Shown: positions 53,829-62,975 of the stretch, one piece after another
How positions within the stretch are numbered: position 1 is the stretch's first letter
Layout: each line of letters begins with the position of its first letter
Assembly: GCF_001742185.1 (NCBI RefSeq)
Contig: NZ_CP015750.1
Location: forward strand, 2,976,001-3,040,000
DNA from: Pectobacterium wasabiae CFBP 3304
GTDB lineage: Bacteria > Pseudomonadota > Gammaproteobacteria > Enterobacterales > Enterobacteriaceae
Reading direction: 5' to 3'
Length of the DNA: 64,000 nucleotides
Notes under the pieces: model-generated
Seen by the model: only the letters and a program-made list of their open reading frames with translations
Databases searched by the model: none
What the model was told of the DNA's origin: nothing
Program-made: the position numbers and the translations under genes

Positions 53829-55025
53829 ATGACTATCAGTGCAAATTCAGCGGCAGTTAGCTATGCAAAAGTCACGAATGTCAGAACGGCTGCCGAGTCG
53901 GGCGATCGGATCGAATGGGTAAAACTCTCTCTGGCGTTTCTGCCGTTGGCAACGCCAGTCAGCGATGCAAAAGTGCTGACCGGAAGGCAAAAACCGCTGA
54001 CCGAAGTCGCTATTATTTTTGCGGAAATTCGCAGTCGCGATGGGTTTGAAGGAGTGGGGTTCAGCTACTCCAAGCGTGCGGGTGGACAAGGTATCTATGC
54101 TCATGCGAAAGAAATAGCGGATAACCTGTTAGGCGAAGATCCGAACGATATCGATAAGATCTATACCAAATTGCTGTGGGCTGGCGCATCGGTTGGCCGT
54201 AGCGGAATGGCGGTGCAGGCCATTTCTCCGCTCGACATCGCACTGTGGGACATGAAAGCCAAGCGTGCAGGTTTGCCTCTGTCGAAGTTGTTGGGTTCAC
54301 ATCGCGATTCCGTTCAGTGCTACAACACCTCCGGCGGCTTCCTGCATACGCCGTTGGATCAGGTATTAAAAAATGTCGTGATTTCTCGCGAAAGCGGTAT
54401 CGGCGGAATCAAACTAAAAGTGGGACAGCCGAATACCGCAGAGGATATCCGTCGTCTCACGGCGGTGCGAGAAGCATTGGGAGACGATTTCCCTCTGATG
54501 GTGGATGCCAATCAGCAGTGGGACCGCGAAACAGCGATTCGTATGGGCAGAAAAATGGAAGCGTTTAATCTGGTCTGGATTGAAGAGCCGCTGGATGCCT
54601 ACGATGTGGAAGGCCACGCGGCGCTGACGGCTGCGCTGGATACGCCGATTGCCACTGGCGAGATGTTGACCAGTTTCCGTGAGCATGAACAGTTGATTCT
54701 CGGTAACGCCAGTGACTTCGTGCAGCCGGATGCACCGCGCGTAGGTGGGATTTCTCCTTTCCTGAAAATCATGGATTTGGCAGCGAAGCATGGCCGTAAG
54801 CTGGCACCGCATTTTGCGATGGAAGTGCATTTGCATCTGGCCGCCGCTTATCCGATTGAGCCCTGGTTGGAACATTTCGAGTGGCTGAATCCGCTTTTCA
54901 ACGAGCAACTAGAGTTGCGCGATGGGCGCATGTGGGTGTCCGATCGTCTGGGGTTAGGGTTCACGCTGAGTGAACAGGCAAGAAAGTGGACGACGCTGAG
55001 CTGTGAGTTTGGCAAGCAGCCATAG
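53829..55025 (+). CDS. L-talarate/galactarate dehydratase (enolase superfamily)
   Basis: Mandelate-racemase-subgroup enolase. 398 residues and, as recalled, very close to the Salmonella enzyme that dehydrates L-talarate and galactarate to 5-keto-4-deoxy-glucarate. The acid/base Lys region is GGIKLKVGQPN (KxK), metal ligands are in MVDANQQWD, IEEPLD and GEMLTS, and the catalytic His is near KLAPHFAMEVHLH. It stands alone with its LacI regulator between recD and argA, where E. coli K-12 has no gene. A transporter is not adjacent. Confidence 0.92.
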   Translation: MTISANSAAVSYAKVTNVRTAAESGDRIEWVKLSLAFLPLATPVSDAKVLTGRQKPLTEVAIIFAEIRSRDGFEGVGFSYSKRAGGQGIYAHAKEIADNLLGEDPNDIDKIYTKLLWAGASVGRSGMAVQAISPLDIALWDMKAKRAGLPLSKLLGSHRDSVQCYNTSGGFLHTPLDQVLKNVVISRESGIGGIKLKVGQPNTAEDIRRLTAVREALGDDFPLMVDANQQWDRETAIRMGRKMEAFNLVWIEEPLDAYDVEGHAALTAALDTPIATGEMLTSFREHEQLILGNASDFVQPDAPRVGGISPFLKIMDLAAKHGRKLAPHFAMEVHLHLAAAYPIEPWLEHFEWLNPLFNEQLELRDGRMWVSDRLGLGFTLSEQARKWTTLSCEFGKQP

Positions 55026-55039
55026 GCAGGGGAAATCGT

Positions 55040-55065
55040 CGTGGCCGATGTTACGATCGGCCACG
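55040..55065. terminator. Bidirectional hairpin between dehydratase and argA
   Basis: CGTGGCCGAT-GTTACG-ATCGGCCACG has a perfect 10-bp stem between convergent genes. Confidence 0.75.
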
Positions 55066-55089
55066 AGAAGCGTTATTGAATGAAATAAT

Positions 55090-56415
55090 TCAGAGGTCTA
55101 GTACCAGAATCTTTGATCGCCGCTGGTAGTTGTACAGCGCCTGTTTTTTCTTCGGCAACATCTCCACCTCGGCGGGTAAAAAGCCGCGCTCCTGGAACCA
55201 GTGGATGCTGTGCGTCGTCAGCACGAATAGCTTTTTCAGACCCTGCTGGCGCGCCTGAGCGGCAACGCGCTGTAACAGCATATCGCCACGTGATGAGCTG
55301 CGGTAATCCGGGTGAACCGCGACGCAGGCCATTTCGCCGATGCTTTCTTCCGGGAACGGGTAAAGCGCGGCGCAGGCGATGGTCAGGTTGTCGCGTGCGA
55401 CAACGGTAAATTTGTCGATCTCCATTTCCAACTGCTCGCGCGAGCGTCTGACCAGAATGCCTTGTTCTTCCAGCGGGCGGATCAACTCCAGAATACCGCC
55501 GATGTCATTGATGGTCGCACGGCGAACCTGCTCGGCGCTTTCCATCACGATCTGCGTGCCGATTCCATCGCGTGAGAACAGTTCCTGCAACAGGGCACCG
55601 TCGTCCTGATAGCTGATCAGGTGGCTGCGACGCACGCCGCTACGGCAGGCTTTGACTGCGCCGCGCAGAAATCTGACCGTACCAGAGTGGTAATCGCCAG
55701 CCTGTTCCAGTACATCAATACGCTGCTGCGCATCGTCTGGGAACAGTTCAGAAATGATGCGGCCTTCTTCGTTGGTGACGCCCTGAGAGGAGCAGAAGCC
55801 GATCATCTTCTCCGCTTTCAGCTTAATCGCTAACTGGGTCGCAACTTCTTCCGAGGTTAAATTGAAACTTTCGCCGGTGACTGAAACCGCAACTGGGCCA
55901 AGCAGCACAATTGCGCCGCTATTCAACTGGCGATGAACCGCTTCTTCATCAATGCGACGAATACGGCCGCTGTGGCAGTAGTCCACGCCGTCATCAACGC
56001 CAAGCGGTTGTGCGATAATAAAATTACCGCTGACGACATTAATATGGGCACCTTGCAGCGGCGTGTTGTTCAGGCTCATCGACAGACGAGCGGTGATGTC
56101 CAGTTGCAGCATACCCGCCGCCTGTTTGACCAGCTCCAGCGTGGCGCTGTCGGTGATTCGGGTATTTTTATGGTAGTGAGGCTCGTAGTGGTGCGTTGTC
56201 AGGTTGGCATCGATCTGAGGGCGAGCGCCATAAACCACCACCAGCTTGATTCCCAGACTGTGTAGCAGCCCGATATCATTTACGATGCTAGAGAAGTTGG
56301 CATGTTCAATGGCTTCGCCACCCAACATGATGACAAACGTTTTGCCACGGTGGGCATTGATATAGGGAACTGAATGGCGGAAGCCCTGAACCAGCTCTGT
56401 ACTACGTTCCTTCAC
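55090..56415 (-). CDS. argA: Amino-acid N-acetyltransferase (N-acetylglutamate synthase)
   Basis: First enzyme of arginine synthesis. The GTG start at 56415 ([14 protein letters not shown]) has AGAGGG upstream and matches the family; ATG 56433 would put the ribosome-binding site inside the gene. 441 residues. The N-terminal kinase-like arginine-binding domain (1-280) is followed by a GNAT domain (about 295-441, [24 protein letters not shown]). Two ARG boxes lie just upstream, so ArgR represses it. It is divergent from amiC. Confidence 0.96.
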   Translation of the reverse strand: MKERSTELVQGFRHSVPYINAHRGKTFVIMLGGEAIEHANFSSIVNDIGLLHSLGIKLVVVYGARPQIDANLTTHHYEPHYHKNTRITDSATLELVKQAAGMLQLDITARLSMSLNNTPLQGAHINVVSGNFIIAQPLGVDDGVDYCHSGRIRRIDEEAVHRQLNSGAIVLLGPVAVSVTGESFNLTSEEVATQLAIKLKAEKMIGFCSSQGVTNEEGRIISELFPDDAQQRIDVLEQAGDYHSGTVRFLRGAVKACRSGVRRSHLISYQDDGALLQELFSRDGIGTQIVMESAEQVRRATINDIGGILELIRPLEEQGILVRRSREQLEMEIDKFTVVARDNLTIACAALYPFPEESIGEMACVAVHPDYRSSSRGDMLLQRVAAQARQQGLKKLFVLTTHSIHWFQERGFLPAEVEMLPKKKQALYNYQRRSKILVLDL

Positions 56416-56428
56416 TGTGAGCCCTCTT

Positions 56429-56467
56429 TGCATTTTTATTCGTAATTTCTGTATTTTTATTCTTTAT
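56429..56467 (-). promoter_or_regulatory. Tandem ARG boxes of argA
   Basis: Two 18-bp sites (56429-56446 and 56450-56467) read GAATAAAAAT in the centre on the minus strand and are separated by 3 bp, the classic layout for an ArgR hexamer. Confidence 0.75.
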
Positions 56468-56692
56468 GACATAAAACGCAAGAGGAAGTATTAACCAGAA
56501 AAGTGAGGTTAATGCTTCAAATTTATGATATCCGCCTGTTATAAGGCCTGCACATGATTTTTGCATGACAGAGCTAAGCTGATTCGTTAAAGTTTTTGAC
56601 AATTTTTACCTTTATTCATTTTTTGATGGCATATCCAGCACTGTGGCACCACGACAATGCAGGGTAGCGCACAGCAATAAGATCGGAGTGGC

Positions 56693-57937
56693 ATGTCTCA
56701 TTCGAATCATCATCTGACTCGGCGGCGTCTATTACAAAGCGCAGCAGCAACCTGGTTATTAAGCGTAAGCGGTGTGGGTTTGGCTGCGACCACACAGGTC
56801 ATCGCCGTGCGCGTCTGGCCATCTTCCGCCTACACCCGCGTCACATTAGAATCCAACCACCCGCTGAAATATAAACAGTTTAGTTTGAGTAATCCTGAAC
56901 GTATCGTGGTGGATATCGAAAATGTTCACTTGAACAGCGTACTGAAAGAGATAGCCAGCAAGTTTCAGCAGGATAACGATCCGCTGATTAAAGAAGCTCG
57001 CATCGGCCAGTTTGATAAAAGTACGGTGCGTTTGGTGCTGGAGCTCAAACAGCAGGCAACGACCAAAGTCTTTACGCTGGGGCCAGTGGCTGAATTCAAG
57101 CACCGACTGGTATTGGATTTGTACCCTGCGGCAGGGCGCTACGATAACGAAGAAGATCCACTGCTGGCGCTGCTGGAGGACTACAACAAAGGCGAACTGG
57201 AGCGCACGCTGCCGGCAGAAGCGCCGAAAGCCGGGAAAGCGGGGCGAGATCGCCCGTTGATTATTATGCTCGATCCCGGTCACGGCGGTGAAGATCCCGG
57301 CGCGATTGGCAAGAATAAGACGCGCGAGAAAGACATCGTGTTGCAAATTGCCCGCCGTCTGCGCAAGCTGATCGATAATGAATCCAACATGAAAGCGTAT
57401 ATGACGCGTAATGAAGATGTGTTCATCCCGCTGCGTGTGCGGGTGGCAAAAGCGCGCAAGCAACGTGCCGATTTGTTCATTTCGATTCATGCGGATGCCT
57501 TTACCAATCGCTCAGCCAGAGGATCGTCGGTTTTTGCGCTCTCGAAGAAAGGGGCAACCAGTACTGCCGCTAAATTTTTGGCTGAGACGCAGAATGAATC
57601 GGATTTGATCGGTGGGGTAAGCATGAGCGGCGATCGCTATTTGGATCACACCATGTTCGATCTGGTGCAGACCGTGACGATTGGCGACAGCCTAAAGTTT
57701 GGTAAAGAGATCTTGACTCGGCTGGGTAAGGTGAATCGTCTGCATAAAAACAGCGTCGATCAGGCTGGTTTTGCGGTACTGAAAGCCCCGGATATCCCTT
57801 CTGTTCTGGTTGAGACGGCATTTATTAGTAATCTGGAAGAAGAGCGCAAGCTGCGCACCAGTCAGTTTCAACAGCAGATTGCCGAATCCATTTTTGCAGG
57901 AATTAAAGCCTACTTCGCCAGTCAGGCTGAGCGGTAG
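56693..57937 (+). CDS. amiC: N-acetylmuramoyl-L-alanine amidase AmiC
   Basis: Periplasmic zinc amidase that splits septal peptidoglycan during daughter-cell separation. The N-terminus is a twin-arginine signal ([17 protein letters not shown]). The AMIN targeting domain (about 34-135) is followed by Amidase_3 with [16 protein letters not shown] and the Glu in LVETAFISN. 414 residues (E. coli 417). Next to argA and the initiator tRNAs as in E. coli. Confidence 0.96.
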   Translation: MSHSNHHLTRRRLLQSAAATWLLSVSGVGLAATTQVIAVRVWPSSAYTRVTLESNHPLKYKQFSLSNPERIVVDIENVHLNSVLKEIASKFQQDNDPLIKEARIGQFDKSTVRLVLELKQQATTKVFTLGPVAEFKHRLVLDLYPAAGRYDNEEDPLLALLEDYNKGELERTLPAEAPKAGKAGRDRPLIIMLDPGHGGEDPGAIGKNKTREKDIVLQIARRLRKLIDNESNMKAYMTRNEDVFIPLRVRVAKARKQRADLFISIHADAFTNRSARGSSVFALSKKGATSTAAKFLAETQNESDLIGGVSMSGDRYLDHTMFDLVQTVTIGDSLKFGKEILTRLGKVNRLHKNSVDQAGFAVLKAPDIPSVLVETAFISNLEEERKLRTSQFQQQIAESIFAGIKAYFASQAER

Positions 57938-58055
57938 TGGGGGGTGGGGGGAGCGTCAATATTACGCAGTGACCGCGTCTTGTCGGCGCGGTTCAGAAAC
58001 ATTTTCTCTGAACGTTGTGTGCTGAAGTAAAATAGGTAGAAAAATCTGGCGCAAA

Positions 58056-58083
58056 AAACAAAAAAGCACCCGTTAAGGTGCTT
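58056..58083 (-). terminator. Terminator of the initiator tRNA operon
   Basis: On the minus strand AGCACC-TTAACG-GGTGCT followed by a T run ends the tRNA transcript. Confidence 0.85.
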
Positions 58084-58117
58084 TGTCGCTGACTTCCTAA
58101 TTAAAGATAGTGTTAGT

Positions 58118-58194
<77 letters not shown>

Positions 58195-58241
58195 TCCGTA
58201 ATAACTAATCTTCACTGCCTTGATGGACGACTCACATCAAT

Positions 58242-58318
<77 letters not shown>

Positions 58319-58366
58319 TCCGTACTGACTAATCTTCACTGCTTTTGATGGACGACTCACATCAAT

Positions 58367-58443
<77 letters not shown>

Positions 58444-58456
58444 TCCGTGGATGCGC

Positions 58457-58484
58457 ACTATACTCTCCATGAACATTGATGCAA
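58457..58484 (-). promoter_or_regulatory. Promoter of the initiator tRNA operon
   Basis: On the minus strand TTGCAT (58479-58484), a 16-bp spacer and TATAGT (58457-58462), followed by GCGCATCC before the first tRNA. Confidence 0.75.
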
Positions 58485-58713
58485 CCTATTTCTGTAAAAA
58501 GCGCCGCATTTGGCTGTTAGGTGATTGATTTACCACCTGATGGGTTGTTTTGTGAACGTAATGGGGCGATTTACAGAAAATAGCCTCTTGCGATGCCGTG
58601 CGCCGAACCGTTCTTCCTTACCTCATTGATTTATGCGCTATCCCATTCCTTTCTCGATAGGCGTTTGTTATCGTTCGACGGTAAATTTTTGATGTAAAAA
58701 GCGAGCGCAAAAG

Positions 58714-59844
58714 ATGAAGGGACGGTGGGGAAAATATGTGCTGACCGCAGTGGTCATCGCCATTTTGGCGGGGTGCCAATCCAGGCCAACCGATCGCGGG
58801 CAGCAATATAAAGATGGTCACCTCAACCAGCCTTTGGAATTGGTGAATGAACCCAATGCCAAAGGGAAGCCAGTTAACGCGCGAGATTTCATCACCCAGG
58901 TTGCGGAAATTCGGTCGGCGTCACCGAATCTTTATACACGCAATAACACCATCTTCCAGGCGATCGAAAACTGGATGATGTCGGGGGCGGATACCCGCGA
59001 ACTGAGCAAATTTGGTCTGAACGCCTGGCAGATGGAAGGCGTTGATAACTTTGGGAATGTGCAGTTCACCGGCTATTACACGCCAGTATTGCAGGCGCGC
59101 CACACCCGTCAGGGGGAATTCCGCCATCCTTTATATGCTATGCCGCCAAAGGGTAAAAATAACCGCCGTCTACCGGATCGTGCCGGAATTTATTCAGGCG
59201 CGCTGGATGAGCGACTGGTTCTCGCCTGGACCAATTCGCTGGTTGATAACTTCATGATGGAAGTGCAAGGCAGCGCCTATATTGATTTTGGCGATGGACG
59301 CCCTCTGACGTTCTTCGGCTACGCGGGCAAAAACGGCCATGCTTACCGCAGTATTGGTAAGGTACTGATCGATCGTGGGGAAGTGCCACGTGAAGAGATG
59401 TCCATGCAGGCGATTCGCAAATGGACGGAGCAGCATTCCGAGTATGAAGTGCGTGAACTGTTTGAACAGAACCCTTCTTTTGTCTTCTTTAAACCGATGA
59501 TGTCTGCGCCTGTGAAAGGGGCAAGTGCTGTGCCGTTGGTGGCGAAGGCTTCCGTCGCTTCTGACCGTTCACTGATTCCGGCTGGCACGGCGCTGTTAAT
59601 GGAAGTACCGCTGCTGGATAACGCTGGCAAATTTACCGGCAAGTATGAGATGCGCCTGATGATTGCGCTGGATGTCGGTGGAGCAATTAAAGGCCAACAC
59701 TTCGATATGTATCAGGGTATTGGGCCGGACGCGGGGCACTCGGCAGGTTTCTATAACCACTATGGTCGGGTCTGGGTATTGAAGAACGGGCAAAGCAGTT
59801 CGGCGAACGGCTCAGGCTCGCTGTTAGTCAGTAATCCACGGTAG
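58714..59844 (+). CDS. mltA: Membrane-bound lytic murein transglycosylase A
   Basis: Outer-membrane lipoprotein with an exolytic peptidoglycan transglycosylase activity. 376 residues. Signal ILAGC with Cys21. The MltA barrel domain includes FTGYYTPVLQARH, RLPDRAGIYSGAL and the C-terminal 3D domain ALDVGGAIKGQHFDMYQGIG with the catalytic Asp. Monocistronic, followed by a strong hairpin. Confidence 0.95.
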   Translation: MKGRWGKYVLTAVVIAILAGCQSRPTDRGQQYKDGHLNQPLELVNEPNAKGKPVNARDFITQVAEIRSASPNLYTRNNTIFQAIENWMMSGADTRELSKFGLNAWQMEGVDNFGNVQFTGYYTPVLQARHTRQGEFRHPLYAMPPKGKNNRRLPDRAGIYSGALDERLVLAWTNSLVDNFMMEVQGSAYIDFGDGRPLTFFGYAGKNGHAYRSIGKVLIDRGEVPREEMSMQAIRKWTEQHSEYEVRELFEQNPSFVFFKPMMSAPVKGASAVPLVAKASVASDRSLIPAGTALLMEVPLLDNAGKFTGKYEMRLMIALDVGGAIKGQHFDMYQGIGPDAGHSAGFYNHYGRVWVLKNGQSSSANGSGSLLVSNPR

Positions 59845-59864
59845 CTATCCCTTTCGTTTGATAT

Positions 59865-59899
59865 CTCAGAAGTGGCTTTCTATTTATGCCACTTCTGAG
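59865..59899. terminator. Bidirectional terminator hairpin
   Basis: CTCAGAAGTGGC (59865-59876) pairs perfectly with GCCACTTCTGAG (59888-59899), between convergent mltA and the aldolase gene. Confidence 0.8.
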
Positions 59900-59939
59900 A
59901 GTAAATCCTTACGTTCTACACGCTAATCCCAGAAGAGAA

Positions 59940-60857
59940 TCAGCTTTTAAAACCGTATTTGCTGCTCAGTCCTAATTCGTTCACGATGCGAACGCCGGAA
60001 TCTAACGCTTCGCCTTGTAAGCCTCGCAGTGGACGGCGCAGGCTGCCTGCCGGTAAACCTACCGCCTTCATCAATGATTTTACCGCCACTGGGTTGATTG
60101 CCGAATAGGTGTAATGCAGCAGCGGCAGCAAATGCTGATAGGCTTTACGGAAGCGTTCCGCATCCTCACCGTTTTTCCACGGACGAGAAATTTCGGCCAG
60201 TTCTGCCGGTGCAATGTTGCCCGTCATGTTGGCAGTTCCATGGCCTCCCAGCGACATCGTTGGCACCACTAAACCCAGATTGGGCGAATCGCAGCACATT
60301 ACCGAAACATCAGGATTCCCCGCCAGAACCTGTGCGACCTGACCCACGCGAGTCGTGGATTCTTTATGAATAACGTAGTTCGGGTGTTTGAAAATACGCA
60401 GCAGCGACGTCCAGTGCAGATCCGTTTTCACGCGTGGCGGGTTGTTATAGATCCCTAATGGCAAATCGGTCGCGTCTGCAATTTCCAGAAAGTAGCTTTC
60501 GATATCGCTCTCGCTGGCACAGATATAAGCGGGCGCGGCGATAATGGCACCGTCTGCGCCGTTGTCATGCGCATAGCGAACATAGTCAATGGTGGTATCG
60601 GTATTGTTACCGGTGCAGCCGTAGAACAACTTCATTTTACTGGTGCTGTATTGTGCGGTACGGTGGATGATCGCTTTTCTCTCGTCTGGGGACAGCATGG
60701 AAACTTCCCCCGTTGATCCCATAATCAAAACGGCAGCCGTGCCGTTGTCTTCCTGGAATTTTAATAACGCCTCAAATGCGCCGAAATCCACACTACCATC
60801 GTCATTAAACGGTGTGATGAGGGCAACAAATGACCCTTCAATTTTTTCTCTGCTCAT
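59940..60857 (-). CDS. DapA-family class I aldolase/lyase
   Basis: A 305-residue TIM barrel of the dihydrodipicolinate synthase/N-acetylneuraminate lyase family. The Schiff-base Lys165 is in VIHKESTTRVG, the Tyr in GIYNNPPRVK (about 137), and the substrate loop MGSTGEVSMLSPDE near residue 46 is conserved. Together with an M20 amidohydrolase, a TetR regulator and a peptide ABC transporter it likely acts in catabolism, so it is probably not the lysine-pathway DapA. Substrate unknown. Confidence 0.88.
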   Translation of the reverse strand: MSREKIEGSFVALITPFNDDGSVDFGAFEALLKFQEDNGTAAVLIMGSTGEVSMLSPDERKAIIHRTAQYSTSKMKLFYGCTGNNTDTTIDYVRYAHDNGADGAIIAAPAYICASESDIESYFLEIADATDLPLGIYNNPPRVKTDLHWTSLLRIFKHPNYVIHKESTTRVGQVAQVLAGNPDVSVMCCDSPNLGLVVPTMSLGGHGTANMTGNIAPAELAEISRPWKNGEDAERFRKAYQHLLPLLHYTYSAINPVAVKSLMKAVGLPAGSLRRPLRGLQGEALDSGVRIVNELGLSSKYGFKS

Positions 60858-60926
60858 GTCTGTTTCCTGTCGGTGATAAATAAAAAATCAGGATTGAAGT
60901 GAATACCACCCGCTGTAAGTACGGGT

Positions 60927-61619
60927 TTAGGCGGTTTCAGTCAGTGGTTCGGCGACAAAACCCGCCTCGACAAAACGTAATAGATGCGACAACACGCGAT
61001 CGTCATCGCGGTTGTCACACAGCCCTTTGGAGAGCAGTGCCAGACGACCAGAACGCGGATCGGCGTCGGTTAATACGTGCATGGCGGCACCGCGAGCAAA
61101 TTCATAGCGCCAGATCACCTCTGCACGCGATAACCCCGGCAACGCACGAGTAAAGGCATCGATAAAACGGTGGGCAACCTGATCGAACTGCGCTGAAAGC
61201 AGGGTGGTAACTTCCATACCCGGCGTCGCGCGCAGGTGCTGTAACAGGCGCACGACAATACGACCGCCATCGGGTGTGCGAGCTGTTTTAACCAGCGGGC
61301 GCAGTAGCGCATCCAGCAGCGCGGCAACGGGCAGAACATCACCCTGATTGGCTTTTTCCACCTCATCCAGCAGTCGCGTTCTTTCGTCATTTAACGGGCC
61401 GAGGACATGGTCCAGCACGGCGTGCAGTAATCCCTCTTTCGAGCCAAAGTAATAATTCACTGATGCCACGTTCACGTTAGTGGCTTCGGTGATTTCACGA
61501 ATCGTCGTCAGTTCACTTCCTTTACTGGCGAAGATCGTGATGGCTTCACGCAGGATGCGCTGTTTAATGTCTGCCTCTTTTTCTTTGCTTTGCGCTTTGG
61601 TTTTCAATAACGCCACCAT
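60927..61619 (-). CDS. TetR/AcrR-family transcriptional regulator
   Basis: A 230-residue regulator. The helix-turn-helix is at about residues 20-64 (REAITIFASKGSELTTIREITEATNVNVASVNYYFGSKEGLL), with a C-terminal TetR domain of the type seen in CerR/YcdC-like relatives. It starts 3 bp after the M20 stop and is 69 bp before the aldolase gene, so it probably controls its own operon. Confidence 0.9.
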   Translation of the reverse strand: MVALLKTKAQSKEKEADIKQRILREAITIFASKGSELTTIREITEATNVNVASVNYYFGSKEGLLHAVLDHVLGPLNDERTRLLDEVEKANQGDVLPVAALLDALLRPLVKTARTPDGGRIVVRLLQHLRATPGMEVTTLLSAQFDQVAHRFIDAFTRALPGLSRAEVIWRYEFARGAAMHVLTDADPRSGRLALLSKGLCDNRDDDRVLSHLLRFVEAGFVAEPLTETA

Positions 61620-61622
61620 GCT

Positions 61623-62975
61623 TCATCCTTTTTGCTCTCGTTCGACGTCAGGTGTACTGCCGTCATGCGTTGTTATGTTTAGGCCGTAGGAAAATGGGCT
61701 GTCGTTCTCGCTATCCTCTGCTATTGATAACCCCGGTTCCTGATAAACCAGTTCTTGATAAACCAAGGTCGCCCAATAGCGGATACCCAATGGGATCAGC
61801 GCATCATTAAAGTCGTAGTACGGGGTATGCAGGTGATATACGTTGGCTGCACCTTTATCGCTGTTTCCCAGCATCATGAACGCGCCGGGACGCTGTTCCA
61901 GCATGTAGGCAAAGTCTTCTGCGCCCAGCAGCGGCGTCATGGCGGTTTCAACTTGTTCGAGCCCAACCACCTGCGAGGCAGCATTAACGGCGAGCTGTGT
62001 GGCGTGTGTATCGTTAACCAGCGCGGGATATTGCCGTTCATAGTGAACGTCGGCCGTGGCACCAAAGCCTTGTGCGGTGTGATGTGCCAGTTCTCGCAGA
62101 CGCGTTTCCAGCAGGTGGCGAACGCTCGGCGAGTAGCTCCGCCCGGTTCCTTTAAGGATGACGCTATCGGGGATAACGTTCGGGGCATGGATATCGCCAC
62201 CCTGAATATGACCAATGCTGAGCACCGCCGCGTCCATTGCAGGAACATTGCGGCTGACGATCGTTTGCAGGCCCAGCATAAATTGCGCTGCGGGCAGCGT
62301 TGGATCGATAGAAAGGTGGACGCCAGAACCGCCGTGTCCACCCGTACCGTGAAACGTGACCTGCCAGGTGTCGCTGGCCGCCAGCATCGGGCCGCTGCGA
62401 ATAGCGAACTTACCGACCTCGATACCGGGCTTGTTGTGAAGACCAAACAGTCGATTGCAGGGGAACGTGGTCAGCAGGCCGTCATTGAGCATGGCAAGTC
62501 CGCCGCCCAATCCTTCTTCTGCCGGTTGGAAAATAAAGTGCACGGTGCCAGCGAAATTGGGATGCAGAGATAAATAGCGTGCGGCACCCAATAGCATAGT
62601 GGTGTGCCCATCATGTCCACAGGCGTGCATTTTCCCAGCGTGTACCGAGGCATAAGACAGATCGGTTTTTTCACTGATATACAGTGCATCCATATCGGCT
62701 CGCAGGCCGATGCTATCTTCACCGGGATAGCGGCCACGTAGGGTCGCGACCACGCCCGTTCCACCGATGCCGGTGGTGACAGCAAGCCCCCATGCCGTCA
62801 GCTTTTCCGCCACTAGCTGTGCGGTAGAAAATTCTTCAAAGCCGATTTCTGGGTGCTGATGAATATGGTGACGAATCGCAACCAGCTCAGGTAAAAAATC
62901 CTGAATGGCCGACTCCATCACCGTTTGGTCAATAACGGCTGATGTGTTCACTTTGTGTTCACCGTTCTTATCCAT
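61623..62975 (-). CDS. M20 family amidohydrolase (hippurate-hydrolase-like)
   Basis: A 450-residue dizinc peptidase/amidohydrolase. Metal ligands are in MHACGHDGHTTML (about residues 115-127) and FQPAEEGLGGG; the lid domain starts near residue 190 with TFHGTGGHGGSGVHLSIDP. These enzymes cleave N-acyl amino acids or indole-acetyl conjugates. The start ATG overlaps the ABC ATPase stop by 8 bp. The C-terminal tail has the duplication LVYQELVYQE (61738-61767) and is longer than usual by about 40 residues. Confidence 0.88.
   Translation of the reverse strand: MDKNGEHKVNTSAVIDQTVMESAIQDFLPELVAIRHHIHQHPEIGFEEFSTAQLVAEKLTAWGLAVTTGIGGTGVVATLRGRYPGEDSIGLRADMDALYISEKTDLSYASVHAGKMHACGHDGHTTMLLGAARYLSLHPNFAGTVHFIFQPAEEGLGGGLAMLNDGLLTTFPCNRLFGLHNKPGIEVGKFAIRSGPMLAASDTWQVTFHGTGGHGGSGVHLSIDPTLPAAQFMLGLQTIVSRNVPAMDAAVLSIGHIQGGDIHAPNVIPDSVILKGTGRSYSPSVRHLLETRLRELAHHTAQGFGATADVHYERQYPALVNDTHATQLAVNAASQVVGLEQVETAMTPLLGAEDFAYMLEQRPGAFMMLGNSDKGAANVYHLHTPYYDFNDALIPLGIRYWATLVYQELVYQEPGLSIAEDSENDSPFSYGLNITTHDGSTPDVEREQKG
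61738..61767 (-). repeat. 15-bp in-frame tandem duplication in the M20 gene
   Basis: Two adjacent 15-bp units (61738-61752 and 61753-61767) each encode LVYQE near the C-terminus, differing at three positions at most. Confidence 0.8.
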
